A DNA stretch of 64,000 nucleotides, from NCBI RefSeq assembly GCF_014650335.1, contig NZ_BMUT01000007.1, positions 124,001-188,000 on the forward strand, written 5' to 3'. The stretch is from Streptomyces hiroshimensis (GTDB lineage Bacteria > Actinomycetota > Actinomycetes > Streptomycetales > Streptomycetaceae). The stretch's first letter is position 1; every line of letters begins with the position of its first letter. Under the pieces are notes generated by a model. It saw nothing but the letters and a program-made list of their open reading frames with translations. It ran no database searches and had not been told where the DNA came from. A program made the position numbers and the translations under genes. Of the stretch, positions 44,024 to 52,372 are shown piece by piece.

Positions 44024-45601
44024 ATGGACTACGACGTTGTTGTGGCAGGAGCAGGACCGGTCGGGCTGACGCTGGCGTGCGAGCTGCGGCTGGCGGGGGT
44101 GGACGTCCTCGTCGTCGAGCGGCTGACCGAGGTCGACACGACCATCAAGGCGGGGGCCATCAACACACCCTCCGCGGAGGCCTTCTACCGGCGCGGCCTG
44201 CTGCCCGCCCTGGCCGCGATCCAGCAGGAGAACCTCGACCGCATCAGCGGCTTCATGGCGCAGCAGCAGGGCGGCCGGGGCGGCCCGGTGAAGATGCCGC
44301 CCAAGTTCGCCGGGCACTTCGCCGGCATCCCGCTCAACGGCGCCCTGCTGGACACCGCCGACCCCGACCTCGCCGGGGCCGGGCCGGCCGGGGACATAGG
44401 TTTCATCCCCCAGGAACCCCTGGAGCGCCTGCTCGGCGCGCGGGCCGCGGAGCTGGGCGTGGAAGTGCGCCGCGGCGTGGAGCTGACGGGCTTCGACGCG
44501 GACGACGAGGGCGTCACCGTGCACACGGGCGGCTCCGCGATCCGCGCGGGCTGGCTGGTGGGCTGCGACGGCGGCCGCAGCACGGTCCGCAAGCTCGGCG
44601 GCTTCGCCTTCCCCGGCACCGACCCGTCCATCACGGGGCATCAGGCGATGGTGACGATGGAGGGCGCCGAGGCCCTCGGCAAGGGCTGGAACCGGACGCC
44701 CACGGGCACCTACGCGCACGGGCCGTTCCCCGGGCGCATCCTCACCGTCGAGTTCGACGGGCCGCCCGCCGACCGCGACGCCCCCATCACCGCCGAGGAG
44801 CTGCAGGCCGCCCTGCGCAACGTCTCCGGCGCCGACGTCACCGTCACCGCCGTGCAGACCGCCACCCGCTTCACCGACAACGCCCGCCAGGCCGCGGACT
44901 ACCGCTCCGGGCGGGTGCTGCTGGCCGGGGACGCCGCGCACGTGCACTCGCCGTTCGGCGGCCAGGGCCTCAACCTCGGCATCGGCGACGCGATGAACCT
45001 CGGCTGGAAGCTCGCCGCCACCGTGCGCGGCTGGGCGCCCGAGGGCCTGCTCGACACGTACACCGCCGAGCGGCACCCCATCGGCGCGTGGGTGCTGGAG
45101 TGGACCCGGGCCCAGGTCGCCCTGATGCGGCCCGAGTCCCACGCGATGGCGCTGCGCGAGGTGGTGGCGGAGTTCTCGGACACCGTCGCCGGCACCACCT
45201 TCTTCGCCAAGAAGATCTCCGGCGTGTGGCAGCGCTACGACGTCATGGCCGGGCCCGGCGACCACCCGCTCGTCGGCGGCAGCGCCCCGGACCTCGAACT
45301 CGCCGACGGCAGCAGGCTCGCCGACCACCTCCACGGCGGCCGCGCCCTGCTCCTCGACCTCGCGGACGCGCCCGGAGTCCGGGCCGCCGCCGAGGGGTAC
45401 GGCGACCGGGTGTCCGTCGTCACCGCCGCCGCGCCGGAGCGCCCGGAGCTGGCGGGGCTGCTCGTCCGCCCGGACGGCTTCACGGCATGGGCCGCGGACA
45501 CGGCGTCCCTGCCTGAGGCGACCGGCGCTCTGGGCGGCGCGCTGACCCGGTGGTTCGGCGCTCGGGCCGCGCTCTCCACCGGGCCGCGAGCGGCGGCCTG
45601 A
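44024..45601 (+). CDS. FAD-dependent aromatic monooxygenase
   Basis: 525-residue class A flavoprotein hydroxylase (PheA/TfdB family, as in rifampicin monooxygenase and polyketide hydroxylases). FAD motif VVVAGAGPVGLTLACELRLA at residues 4-23, the DG motif GCDGGRSTVRKLGG, the GD motif LLAGDAAHVHSPFGGQGLN, and a C-terminal thioredoxin-like domain (GGRALLLDLADAPG). It hydroxylates an aromatic substrate with NAD(P)H and O2. Context with a TetR repressor and drug exporter favours detoxification. The ATG lies seven bases after a TATAGT, so the message is probably leaderless. Confidence 0.92.
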   Translation: MDYDVVVAGAGPVGLTLACELRLAGVDVLVVERLTEVDTTIKAGAINTPSAEAFYRRGLLPALAAIQQENLDRISGFMAQQQGGRGGPVKMPPKFAGHFAGIPLNGALLDTADPDLAGAGPAGDIGFIPQEPLERLLGARAAELGVEVRRGVELTGFDADDEGVTVHTGGSAIRAGWLVGCDGGRSTVRKLGGFAFPGTDPSITGHQAMVTMEGAEALGKGWNRTPTGTYAHGPFPGRILTVEFDGPPADRDAPITAEELQAALRNVSGADVTVTAVQTATRFTDNARQAADYRSGRVLLAGDAAHVHSPFGGQGLNLGIGDAMNLGWKLAATVRGWAPEGLLDTYTAERHPIGAWVLEWTRAQVALMRPESHAMALREVVAEFSDTVAGTTFFAKKISGVWQRYDVMAGPGDHPLVGGSAPDLELADGSRLADHLHGGRALLLDLADAPGVRAAAEGYGDRVSVVTAAAPERPELAGLLVRPDGFTAWAADTASLPEATGALGGALTRWFGARAALSTGPRAAA

Positions 45602-45618
45602 GCCGCGGCCCACCGCAC

Positions 45619-45645
45619 GGCGGCGGTCTCCTGCAAGCCGCCGCC
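45619..45645. terminator. Convergent hairpin
   Basis: GGCGGCGG (45619-45626) and CCGCCGCC (45638-45645) between the convergent monooxygenase and histidine-kinase genes. Confidence 0.55.
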
Positions 45646-45649
45646 GGTC

Positions 45650-46948
45650 CTACTCCGGCTCCTCCGGCCTCTCCTCGTACGCGGGCAGGCGCAGGGTGGT
45701 GAGCGCCCCGCCGTCGGCGGCGTTGGCGAACGTCAGCTCCGCGTGGATGGTCCGGGCCTGGCCGATGGCGATGGTCAGGCCCAGGCCGTGGCCCTTGGTG
45801 CCGGTGCTCGTGGGCTCGGTGCGGAAGCGCTGGGGGCCGTGTTCGAGGAGGTAGTCCGGGTAGCCCTCGCCGTGGTCGCGGATGGAGATCACCGGCCCGT
45901 CGACGGTGACGACGACGGGCGGGCAGCCGTGCCGGTGGGCGTTGACGAGCAGGTTGCTCAGCACCCGCTCCAGACGGCGCCGGTCGGTCTCCACACACGC
46001 GTCCTGCAGCACGCGTACCTCGGCCTCCATCCCCGAGGCGCGCACGGCCCGCTCGGCCAGCCGCCCCAGCAGGTGTGCGTCGAGGTCGGCCTTCTCCGTC
46101 AGGGAGTCGAGCCGGGAGATCTCCAGCAGGTCCTCGGTGAGGCGGCGCAGCGTCTGCACCCGGTCGCGCACGAGCTCGGTCGGCCGGCCCGGCGGCAGCA
46201 GGTCCGCGGCCGCCTGCAGGCCGGCGAGGGGGGTGCGCAGTTCGTGGGCCACGTCGGCGGTGAAGCGCTGCTCGCTCTGCAGCCGGGCCTGCAGGGTGCC
46301 CGCCATGGCGTCGAGGGCCGCGGCGACGGCGGCGACCTCGTCCTGCTCCCCGGCGGGGCGGGTGGTGCGCGGGTCGGCGACGCGCGCGTCGAGGTCGCCG
46401 GCGCTGATGCGGCGGGCCACGTCGGCGGTGCGGTGCAGCCGGCGGGTGACCCGCGAGACGGCGAAGACGCCGATGAGCAGGGTGCCGCCGATGGCCAGCG
46501 TGGCGGAGCCGGCGATGGCGCGGTCGAGGCCTTCGATGGTGTCCGCGCTGTGCCGGTAGTCGAACCGGGCGGCGATGACCCCCGCGTCGGCGGGCCCGGC
46601 GGCCCACATGGTCGGGGTGCCGTCGTAATCGCCGAGGGCGGTGCCGCGCTCGCCGCGCAGCGCCATCTCCTGGAGCCGTCGCGGAAGGTCGGGCGGGTTC
46701 AGGGCCGCGGGGCCGTGCATGGGGTCGCCGGCCGCGTAGGAGCGGGTGGCGGAGTCGAGCCGCGACAGGGCCTCGGAGCGCGCCTGGTGCACGGTCTGCC
46801 GGGTGACGATGACGTGCACGAGGACGCCGAGCACGGTCGCGACGACGCAGCACACGACGGCGAGGAAGAGGGTGAACTTCCCGTAGAGCGAGCCGAGGCG
46901 GGAGAGTCTGCGGAGGCGGGCCCGCAGGCCCCGCGGCCGGGCGGTCAC
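45650..46948 (-). CDS. Sensor histidine kinase without adjacent response regulator
   Basis: 432 residues from the GTG at 46948, which overlaps the stop of the upstream lipoprotein gene (GTGA). Two membrane helices (SLYGKFTLFLAVVCCVVATV and AIAGSATLAIGGTLLIGVFA) flank an extracytoplasmic sensor loop of ~110 residues; then HAMP, HisKA with H235 in TADVAHELRTPLAGL, and an HATPase with NLLVNAHRHG, IRDHGEGYP and GTKGHGLGLTIAIGQA. No response regulator lies in the window nearby. The upstream coupled lipoprotein is likely its sensory partner. A resemblance to the SigE-linked CseC kinase was considered but not established. Confidence 0.9.
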   Translation of the reverse strand: MTARPRGLRARLRRLSRLGSLYGKFTLFLAVVCCVVATVLGVLVHVIVTRQTVHQARSEALSRLDSATRSYAAGDPMHGPAALNPPDLPRRLQEMALRGERGTALGDYDGTPTMWAAGPADAGVIAARFDYRHSADTIEGLDRAIAGSATLAIGGTLLIGVFAVSRVTRRLHRTADVARRISAGDLDARVADPRTTRPAGEQDEVAAVAAALDAMAGTLQARLQSEQRFTADVAHELRTPLAGLQAAADLLPPGRPTELVRDRVQTLRRLTEDLLEISRLDSLTEKADLDAHLLGRLAERAVRASGMEAEVRVLQDACVETDRRRLERVLSNLLVNAHRHGCPPVVVTVDGPVISIRDHGEGYPDYLLEHGPQRFRTEPTSTGTKGHGLGLTIAIGQARTIHAELTFANAADGGALTTLRLPAYEERPEEPE

Positions 46949-47706
46949 CGGCGCCGCTCCCGCTCGCGCGGCGCGGCCGGGGAGGCGGGGGACTCGGCGC
47001 GGCGGATCTCGTAGCGCCGGAAGTCCATGTAGTGGCTCTGGGCGTTCCAGGTGTAGACCGAGCGCAGGGCGTAGTGCGGCGTCGTCCACGGCTCCCAGAC
47101 GATCAGGTCGCGGCCGGCGACCTCGATGGACGAGGGCTGGGCGACGGTCGACAGGACGCGGGTGAGCTCGCCCTTGACGAGGGTGTAGGCGCGCAGCGAG
47201 AGGAAGTGGTCCTCCATCTCGATGCCGACGATCAGGTCCTCGTGGCCGTCTCCGGTGAGGTCGCTGTAGACGGGCTTGCGGATGGGACAGTTCCGCTGCT
47301 GCCCGGCGGAGCACGACGAGGTGACCTTCGCGGCGGTGCTGTCGTCGAGGGCGTCCGCCCCCGTGACGCTGTCGCGGTTGGCCTTGACCTCGGCCCGGAC
47401 CGCGGCGTAGGCGTCCACCTTGTGGATGTCCCCGGAGGGGACGGGCGCGACGCCGGGGACCTTGGCGGCCGTCTCGCCGTCGTGCTGCGGGCCGCTGGGA
47501 GACGGTGCCGGCGTCGCCTGGGGCCACAGCTTGGAGGGTGCCGATGCGGGGGCCGTCCGGCCGGCGCCGACGGGCTCGCCCGCGCTCGCGCACCCGGTCG
47601 CCGCCGCCGCGAGCACGGCCAGCGCGCCGAGCGCCCGCAGGAGGCGCCGGCGGGAGGCGGCACGCGGCACGGCGCTCCCGGCGTCGGGGCAGGTGGATCG
47701 GGGCAC
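46945..47706 (-). CDS. Lipoprotein coupled to the histidine kinase
   Basis: 253 residues. After RRRLLRALGALAVLAAAATGC (lipobox, cysteine about residue 39) comes a Pro/Ala-rich stretch and a domain with SDLTGDGHEDLIVGIEMEDH, an FG-GAP/VCBS-like calcium-loop motif, and YTLVKGELTRVLSTVAQPSS. Its stop overlaps the kinase start by four bases, strongly implying a joint role, perhaps as an accessory sensor at the outer membrane face. No named family recognised. Confidence 0.75.
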   Translation of the reverse strand: MPRSTCPDAGSAVPRAASRRRLLRALGALAVLAAAATGCASAGEPVGAGRTAPASAPSKLWPQATPAPSPSGPQHDGETAAKVPGVAPVPSGDIHKVDAYAAVRAEVKANRDSVTGADALDDSTAAKVTSSCSAGQQRNCPIRKPVYSDLTGDGHEDLIVGIEMEDHFLSLRAYTLVKGELTRVLSTVAQPSSIEVAGRDLIVWEPWTTPHYALRSVYTWNAQSHYMDFRRYEIRRAESPASPAAPRERERRR

Positions 47707-47878
47707 TCGGAGGTTCCATCGTCGGCTGGCGGCGGCCCCTGTCCGGGGCCGGGATACGCCACGATGTTATGCGAGCCGCCGGCCCCGCCCTCCGGACCCG
47801 AGGCCGGCCACGGCCGGGGGCCCTTCCAGGAGGTGTCCGCGACGGGTGCCGCGGAGCCCCTCCGCCCGGCCGTACGGG

Positions 47879-48268
47879 CTACCTCTTCCTTCCCCGGCGC
47901 TTGGCGATGGTGGTCATGACGACCGGCAGGAGCAGCTCGAGCGCCCGGCTGACCTGGGCGACCGGCAGGCCGGTGCGTTTGGCGACGGCCTCGGCCACGG
48001 GGCCGGTGATCTTCCCGAGGACGCCGGACATCAGCCCGCCGCCCAGGCCACCGCCGAGCCCGCCGAGGCCACCGAGCCCGCCCAGGCCGGCGGCTCCGGC
48101 CGGGGTCGCGGTCGCCTCGCGCGTGAGCTCCTCGGGGAGGGCGGCGACGGTCTCCCGCACCATCCGCGTCGCCCCGTCGGCGTCGGTGCCGAGCTCGCCT
48201 GCGAGCTCCTGGATCCGGTCCTCACCCAGCTCGTCCAGTACGTCCTTCTGCAGCGCTTCATCGCCCAT
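47879..48268 (-). CDS. DUF937-like protein
   Basis: 129 residues: an N-terminal helical domain (EDRIQELAGELGTDADGATR), a Gly-Leu repeat GLGGLGGLGGLGGGLGGGLM, and a C-terminal helix region RTGLPVAQVSRALELLLPVV ending KRRGRKR. This is the DUF937 arrangement found in many Streptomyces. Cytoplasmic, function unknown. Confidence 0.75.
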   Translation of the reverse strand: MGDEALQKDVLDELGEDRIQELAGELGTDADGATRMVRETVAALPEELTREATATPAGAAGLGGLGGLGGLGGGLGGGLMSGVLGKITGPVAEAVAKRTGLPVAQVSRALELLLPVVMTTIAKRRGRKR

Positions 48269-48483
48269 GGGCCCGACATTACGCGGGCCGAACAGATCTC
48301 GGTACGCAAGGTAGTGCGGCGGTCACCGTGCGGGACGGCGCGCGCCCTCGCGCCGGGGCCCGCGGAACCGGCGGCACCGGCCTCAAGATCCTTAAGCGAC
48401 GCGCCTCCGGCTTTCACCTCATTGAGGGGAAATATGACCTTCCGATCTACCTGGTGGGGGCACCCGAACTAGCGTGAGTGGCC

Positions 48484-50763
48484 ATGTCGCACCCTTTCGT
48501 ACTCCCCTCCTTCTATATGCCGTACCCCGCGCGCCTGAATCCCCATCTGGAGGGTGCCCGGGAGCACTCCCGGGCCTGGGCCCGTGAGATGAACATGCTG
48601 GAGGGCTCCGGCATCTGGGACGAGGCGGACCTGGACGCGCACGACTACGCCCTGCTGTGCTCGTACACCCACCCGGAGGCGTCCGGCCCGGTGCTGGATC
48701 TCGTCACCGACTGGTACGTCTGGGTGTTCTTCTTCGACGACCACTTCCTCGACATCTTCAAGCGCAGCGGTGACATGGCGGGCGCGAAGGCCTATCTCGA
48801 CCGGCTGCCGGCCTTCATGCCCCTGGACGGCGGCGAGACCCCCGAGCCGACCAATCCGGTGGAGGCGGGCCTCGCCGACCTGTGGGCCCGCACGGTCCCG
48901 TCGATGTCGCAAGGCTGGCGCCGGCGCTTCGCCGAGAGCACCCGGCACCTGCTCAACGAGTCCGTCTGGGAACTGTCCAACATCAACGAGGGCCGGGTCG
49001 CCAACCCCATCGAGTACATCGAGATGCGCCGCAAGGTGGGCGGCGCCCCCTGGTCGGCCAATCTCGTCGAGTTCGCGGTGGCCGCCGAGGTCCCCGGGGC
49101 CATCGCCGCGAGCCGGCCGATGCGGGTGCTGAAGGACACCTTCGCCGACAGCGTGCACCTGCGCAACGACCTCTTCTCGTACCAGCGGGAGACCGAGGCC
49201 GAGGGCGAGCTGGCCAACGCCGTCCTCGTCCTGGAGCGGTTCCTGGGCTGCGACACCCAGCAGGCGGCCGACACCGTCAACGACTGGCTCACCTCCCGGC
49301 TCCAGCAGTTCGAGCACACCGCCCTGACCGAGCTGGCGCCCCTCTTCGAGGAGCACGGCCTGGACCCTCAGGCCCGCCACGACACCTTCGCCTACGTCAA
49401 GGGCCTCCAGGACTGGCAGTCCGGCGGCCACGAGTGGCACATGCGCTCCAGCCGCTATATGAACGACGCCCCCGGCGGAGCGGTCAACGCCCCGGAGGCA
49501 CTGCTCGCCGGGCCGCTCGGGCTGGGCACGTCCGCGGCCCGGATGTTCGCCTCGATCGCGGCGACGGCACCGGCGCGGCTGCGCAAGCACACCCACGTGC
49601 CGTTCCAGGCCGTGGGCCCCCTGCCCCTGCCGGAGTTCCCGATGCCGTATCCGCTGCGGCTCAACTCCCACCTCGACGCCTCCCGCCGCAACAACATCGC
49701 GTGGGGGCACCGCATGGGGCTGCTGGCCCCGGACCCGGCGCTGCCCGGCTCCGGGCTGTGGACCGAGGAGAAGCTCGCGGACTACGACTTCGCGCTGTGC
49801 GCCGCGGGCCTCCATCCGGGAGGGACCGCCGAGGAACTCGACCTGGCGACGGACTGGCTGACCTGGGGCACGTACGGCGACGACTACTACCCGGTGGCCT
49901 TCGGCGGGCACACGGGGGCGGCGGGCATGGCCGCGGCGCAGGCGCTCACCGACCGGCTGCTGCTGTTCATGCCGGTGGACTCCCCCGTCACCCCGCCCCC
50001 GGAGCACGTCATGGAGATCGGACTGGCCGACCTGTGGGCCCGTACGACCGCGGCCATGACCGGGGAGGAGCGCGCCGGCCTCCACGCCGCCGTCAAGGCG
50101 ATGCTCGACGCCTGGCTGTGGGAACTGTGGAACCAGAAGCAGCACCGCATCCCCGAACCCGTGGACTACATCGAGATGCGGCGCCAGACCTTCGGGTCCG
50201 ACATGACCCTGACGCTGTGCCGCAACGGCCTCGGCGCGGCACTGCCGCCGGAGATCTACCGCACCCAGCCGGTCCAGGCCATGGAGAACGCGGCCATGGA
50301 CTACGCCATCCTGATGAACGACATGTTCTCGTACCAGAAGGAGATCCAGTTCGAGGGCGAGATCCACAACGCCGTCCTGGTCGTCGAGAACTTCTTCGAC
50401 TGCGGGCGCAGGGAGGCGCTGGGCATCGTCGCCGACCTGCAGGCCTCGCGGATGCGGGAGTTCCAGCATGTGGTCGACCACCAGCTGCCGCTCCTCTGCG
50501 AGGACTTCGGACTCGACGACGAGGCCCGCGCGGCACTCGGGCAGTACGCCCAGGAGCTGCAGGACTGGATGTCCGGGATCCTCCACTGGCACCGGGAGTG
50601 CCGCCGCTACCGCGAGGAGGACCTGCTGCGCCACAAGCGCACAGCCCCGGTGCCCTCCGCGCCCCCGGTGGGCGCCCTCACCGGCCTGGGCACGTCGGCG
50701 GCACGCCTGACGACGCTGCTCCGCACCCCGGTGCGGGTGCCTGACGACCAGCCGGTCGGCTGA
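48484..50763 (+). CDS. geoA: Geosmin synthase (bifunctional germacradienol/geosmin synthase)
   Basis: 759 residues with two class I terpene synthase domains. The N-terminal domain converts farnesyl diphosphate to germacradienol: acidic motif FFFDDHFLD near residue 85 and Mg-binding NDLFSYQRE near 229, plus HEWHMRSSRYMN at its end. The C-terminal domain turns germacradienol to geosmin with loss of acetone: DDYYPVAF, NDMFSYQKE and WHRECRRYR. The text follows S. coelicolor Cyc2 closely from memory (FYMPYPARLNPHLEGAREHS). The start at ATG 48484 rather than GTG 48478 fits; TAGCGT eight bases ahead suggests a leaderless transcript. Confidence 0.96.
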   Translation: MSHPFVLPSFYMPYPARLNPHLEGAREHSRAWAREMNMLEGSGIWDEADLDAHDYALLCSYTHPEASGPVLDLVTDWYVWVFFFDDHFLDIFKRSGDMAGAKAYLDRLPAFMPLDGGETPEPTNPVEAGLADLWARTVPSMSQGWRRRFAESTRHLLNESVWELSNINEGRVANPIEYIEMRRKVGGAPWSANLVEFAVAAEVPGAIAASRPMRVLKDTFADSVHLRNDLFSYQRETEAEGELANAVLVLERFLGCDTQQAADTVNDWLTSRLQQFEHTALTELAPLFEEHGLDPQARHDTFAYVKGLQDWQSGGHEWHMRSSRYMNDAPGGAVNAPEALLAGPLGLGTSAARMFASIAATAPARLRKHTHVPFQAVGPLPLPEFPMPYPLRLNSHLDASRRNNIAWGHRMGLLAPDPALPGSGLWTEEKLADYDFALCAAGLHPGGTAEELDLATDWLTWGTYGDDYYPVAFGGHTGAAGMAAAQALTDRLLLFMPVDSPVTPPPEHVMEIGLADLWARTTAAMTGEERAGLHAAVKAMLDAWLWELWNQKQHRIPEPVDYIEMRRQTFGSDMTLTLCRNGLGAALPPEIYRTQPVQAMENAAMDYAILMNDMFSYQKEIQFEGEIHNAVLVVENFFDCGRREALGIVADLQASRMREFQHVVDHQLPLLCEDFGLDDEARAALGQYAQELQDWMSGILHWHRECRRYREEDLLRHKRTAPVPSAPPVGALTGLGTSAARLTTLLRTPVRVPDDQPVG

Positions 50764-50800
50764 CGGAAGCCGGTGACGCCGCCGAAGCCGGGGGCCGGTC

Positions 50801-51367
50801 TCACTCCCCCGTACGGCGGCGTTCGCGGAGGGCGCGGACGCGGCCGCGGCTGGCGCAGGCCGGTGAAGGGCACCAGCGGCGGCGGCCGGTGGGGTTGGCG
50901 AAGACGCCTCGGCAGTCGTGCTCGGGGCAGACGGCCAGGGTGTGGCGCTCGGGGCCGGTGAGGTGGTCGGCGGCCTGGCGGGCGATGCGCGCGAGGGCCG
51001 CTCCGGTCGTGGCGGGCGGCTCTCGCAGCAGCCGGTCCGCCGCGACGAGCCGTACGGGGTCGCGCTCCTCACCGAGGAAGCGGGTGAGCTCCTTGACGGC
51101 CCCGGCCGGTGGCGGCTGTTCTTCGGCGACGGCCAGGGCGAGGAGGCGCAGGGTCTCCCGCAGCGCGTGGGTCTGCCGGAGGTCCGCGGCGGCGGGCGGC
51201 CGGGACGGCGTCAGCTCGCTGCGGTCGAGCCACTCCGCCAGCCGTCCGGGGGTGTCCATGCGCTCGACCGGGTGCGCGCTGAAGTGGCGGCCGCTGGTGG
51301 CCAGCAGGTTGAGCCAGGTGGCTCCGCAGTCGAAGCGGAAGGCCCGGCGGTCGTCCTCGTCGGTCAT
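50801..51367 (-). CDS. CGNR zinc-finger (ABATE-type) regulator
   Basis: 188 residues. N-terminal ABATE domain (FRFDCGATWLNLLATSGRHF, RLAEWLDRSELTPSRPPAAA) and C-terminal CGNR-like zinc finger HTLAVCPEHDCRGVFANPTG, RRRWCPSPACASRGRVRA, with four cysteines. Such proteins are stress-linked transcription factors. The ATG at 51367 has no ribosome site but TACGAT at 51379-51374 six bases upstream, so leaderless. A 19-bp inverted repeat sits between it and the divergent phosphotriesterase-like gene and is probably its own operator. Confidence 0.85.
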   Translation of the reverse strand: MTDEDDRRAFRFDCGATWLNLLATSGRHFSAHPVERMDTPGRLAEWLDRSELTPSRPPAAADLRQTHALRETLRLLALAVAEEQPPPAGAVKELTRFLGEERDPVRLVAADRLLREPPATTGAALARIARQAADHLTGPERHTLAVCPEHDCRGVFANPTGRRRWCPSPACASRGRVRALRERRRTGE

Positions 51368-51376
51368 ACGAGCATC

Positions 51377-51432
51377 GTAACGGCTCACCCGTTACAGTGA
51401 TCACGGTGATCGCGTAACGGGTGAGCCGTTAC
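51377..51432. promoter_or_regulatory. Paired 19-bp inverted operator between CGNR regulator and lactonase
   Basis: GTAACGGCTCACCCGTTAC at 51377-51395 and its exact reverse complement GTAACGGGTGAGCCGTTAC at 51414-51432, 18 bases apart. Each copy is itself a GTAACGG-5-CCGTTAC palindrome, so it looks like two operator sites, one near each divergent gene. Confidence 0.88.
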
Positions 51433-51453
51433 GCATGGAGCGGAGGAGATGCC

Positions 51454-52353
51454 ATGGGGCCCGTCATACGGACCGTTCTCGGGGATGTTCCCGCAGAGGA
51501 GCTGGGCGTCTGCGACGCGCACGACCACCTCTTCCTGCGCAGTCCCCGGCTGCCGGGCCAGGAGCTCGACGACGTGGAGGCGGCGGGCGCCGAGCTGCGC
51601 GCCTTCCGGGAGGCGGGCGGGCAGGCCGTCGTGCAGTGGACGCCGCGCGGAATGGGGCGCCGGCGGGCCGATCTGGCGGCGCTGGCATCCGCCACGGGGA
51701 TGCACGTGGTCGCCGCGACGGGGCTGCACCAGGCGGTGCACTACGAGCGGGAGCGCCTGGACCGCGACCGGGACCGGCTGGCGGAGCGGTTCGTCCGGGA
51801 CCTGACGCAAGGGCCGGTCCGCGCCGGGCTGATCAAGGTCGCCGGAGGCTTCCACGGCCTCGACGGCCACGCGCGGCACGTCATGACCGCCGCCGCGCAG
51901 GCGCACCACGCGACGGGCGCCGCCGTCGCCGTCCACCTCGAACTCGGCACGGGCGCCCTGGACGTGCTGGACCTGCTGTGCGGGGAGCTGGGCGTCCCGC
52001 CGGGCCGCGTCGTCCTCGGCCACCTCAACCGCTCTCCCGACCTGCGGGTACACCTCCGGGCGGCCGGGGCGGGGGCCTTCCTCGCCTACGACGGCCCGTC
52101 GCGCGCCCATCACGCCACGGACTGGCGGCTGTTCGACGCGCTGACGGCCCTTGCCGAGGCGGGCCACGCCGACCGGATCCTCCTGGGCGGGGACACCACG
52201 ACGGCGGCCGCCCGCTCGTCGGCGGACGGCCCCGGCATGCCGTACCTGCTGCGCGGGCTCCGGCCGGCGCTGGTGGCGGAACTGGGCGAGACCTTCGCCC
52301 ATGGGGTGTTCGTCACGAACCCGGCCCGCGCGTTCGCCTACCCGCGCCCCTGA
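51454..52353 (+). CDS. Phosphotriesterase-like lactonase (PTE family)
   Basis: 299-residue amidohydrolase. Metal ligands H23 and H25 (CDAHDHLF), lysine to be carboxylated in GLIKVAGGFHG, histidines in VAVHLELG and VVLGHLNRS, and aspartate in ILLGGDTTTA. These are the ligands of the phosphotriesterase/PLL family, whose members hydrolyse lactones or phosphotriesters. The ATG at 51454 has GGAGGAG in place; a GTG at 51421 lies inside the operator and is unlikely. It is divergent from the CGNR regulator and likely controlled by it. Confidence 0.88.
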   Translation: MGPVIRTVLGDVPAEELGVCDAHDHLFLRSPRLPGQELDDVEAAGAELRAFREAGGQAVVQWTPRGMGRRRADLAALASATGMHVVAATGLHQAVHYERERLDRDRDRLAERFVRDLTQGPVRAGLIKVAGGFHGLDGHARHVMTAAAQAHHATGAAVAVHLELGTGALDVLDLLCGELGVPPGRVVLGHLNRSPDLRVHLRAAGAGAFLAYDGPSRAHHATDWRLFDALTALAEAGHADRILLGGDTTTAAARSSADGPGMPYLLRGLRPALVAELGETFAHGVFVTNPARAFAYPRP

Positions 52354-52372
52354 CGGGGCGCGGGGCGCACCG

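Noticed and set aside
41930..45601. 1223-residue plus-strand frame covering several genes
   Set aside because: Only the 3' part from 44024 is a real monooxygenase; the upstream part is the antisense of the MFS and TetR genes with composition-driven absence of stops.
45650..47706. Identification as CseC/CseA of the SigE pathway
   Set aside because: No sigE or cseB gene is adjacent and the lipoprotein sequence could not be matched, so the names were not used.
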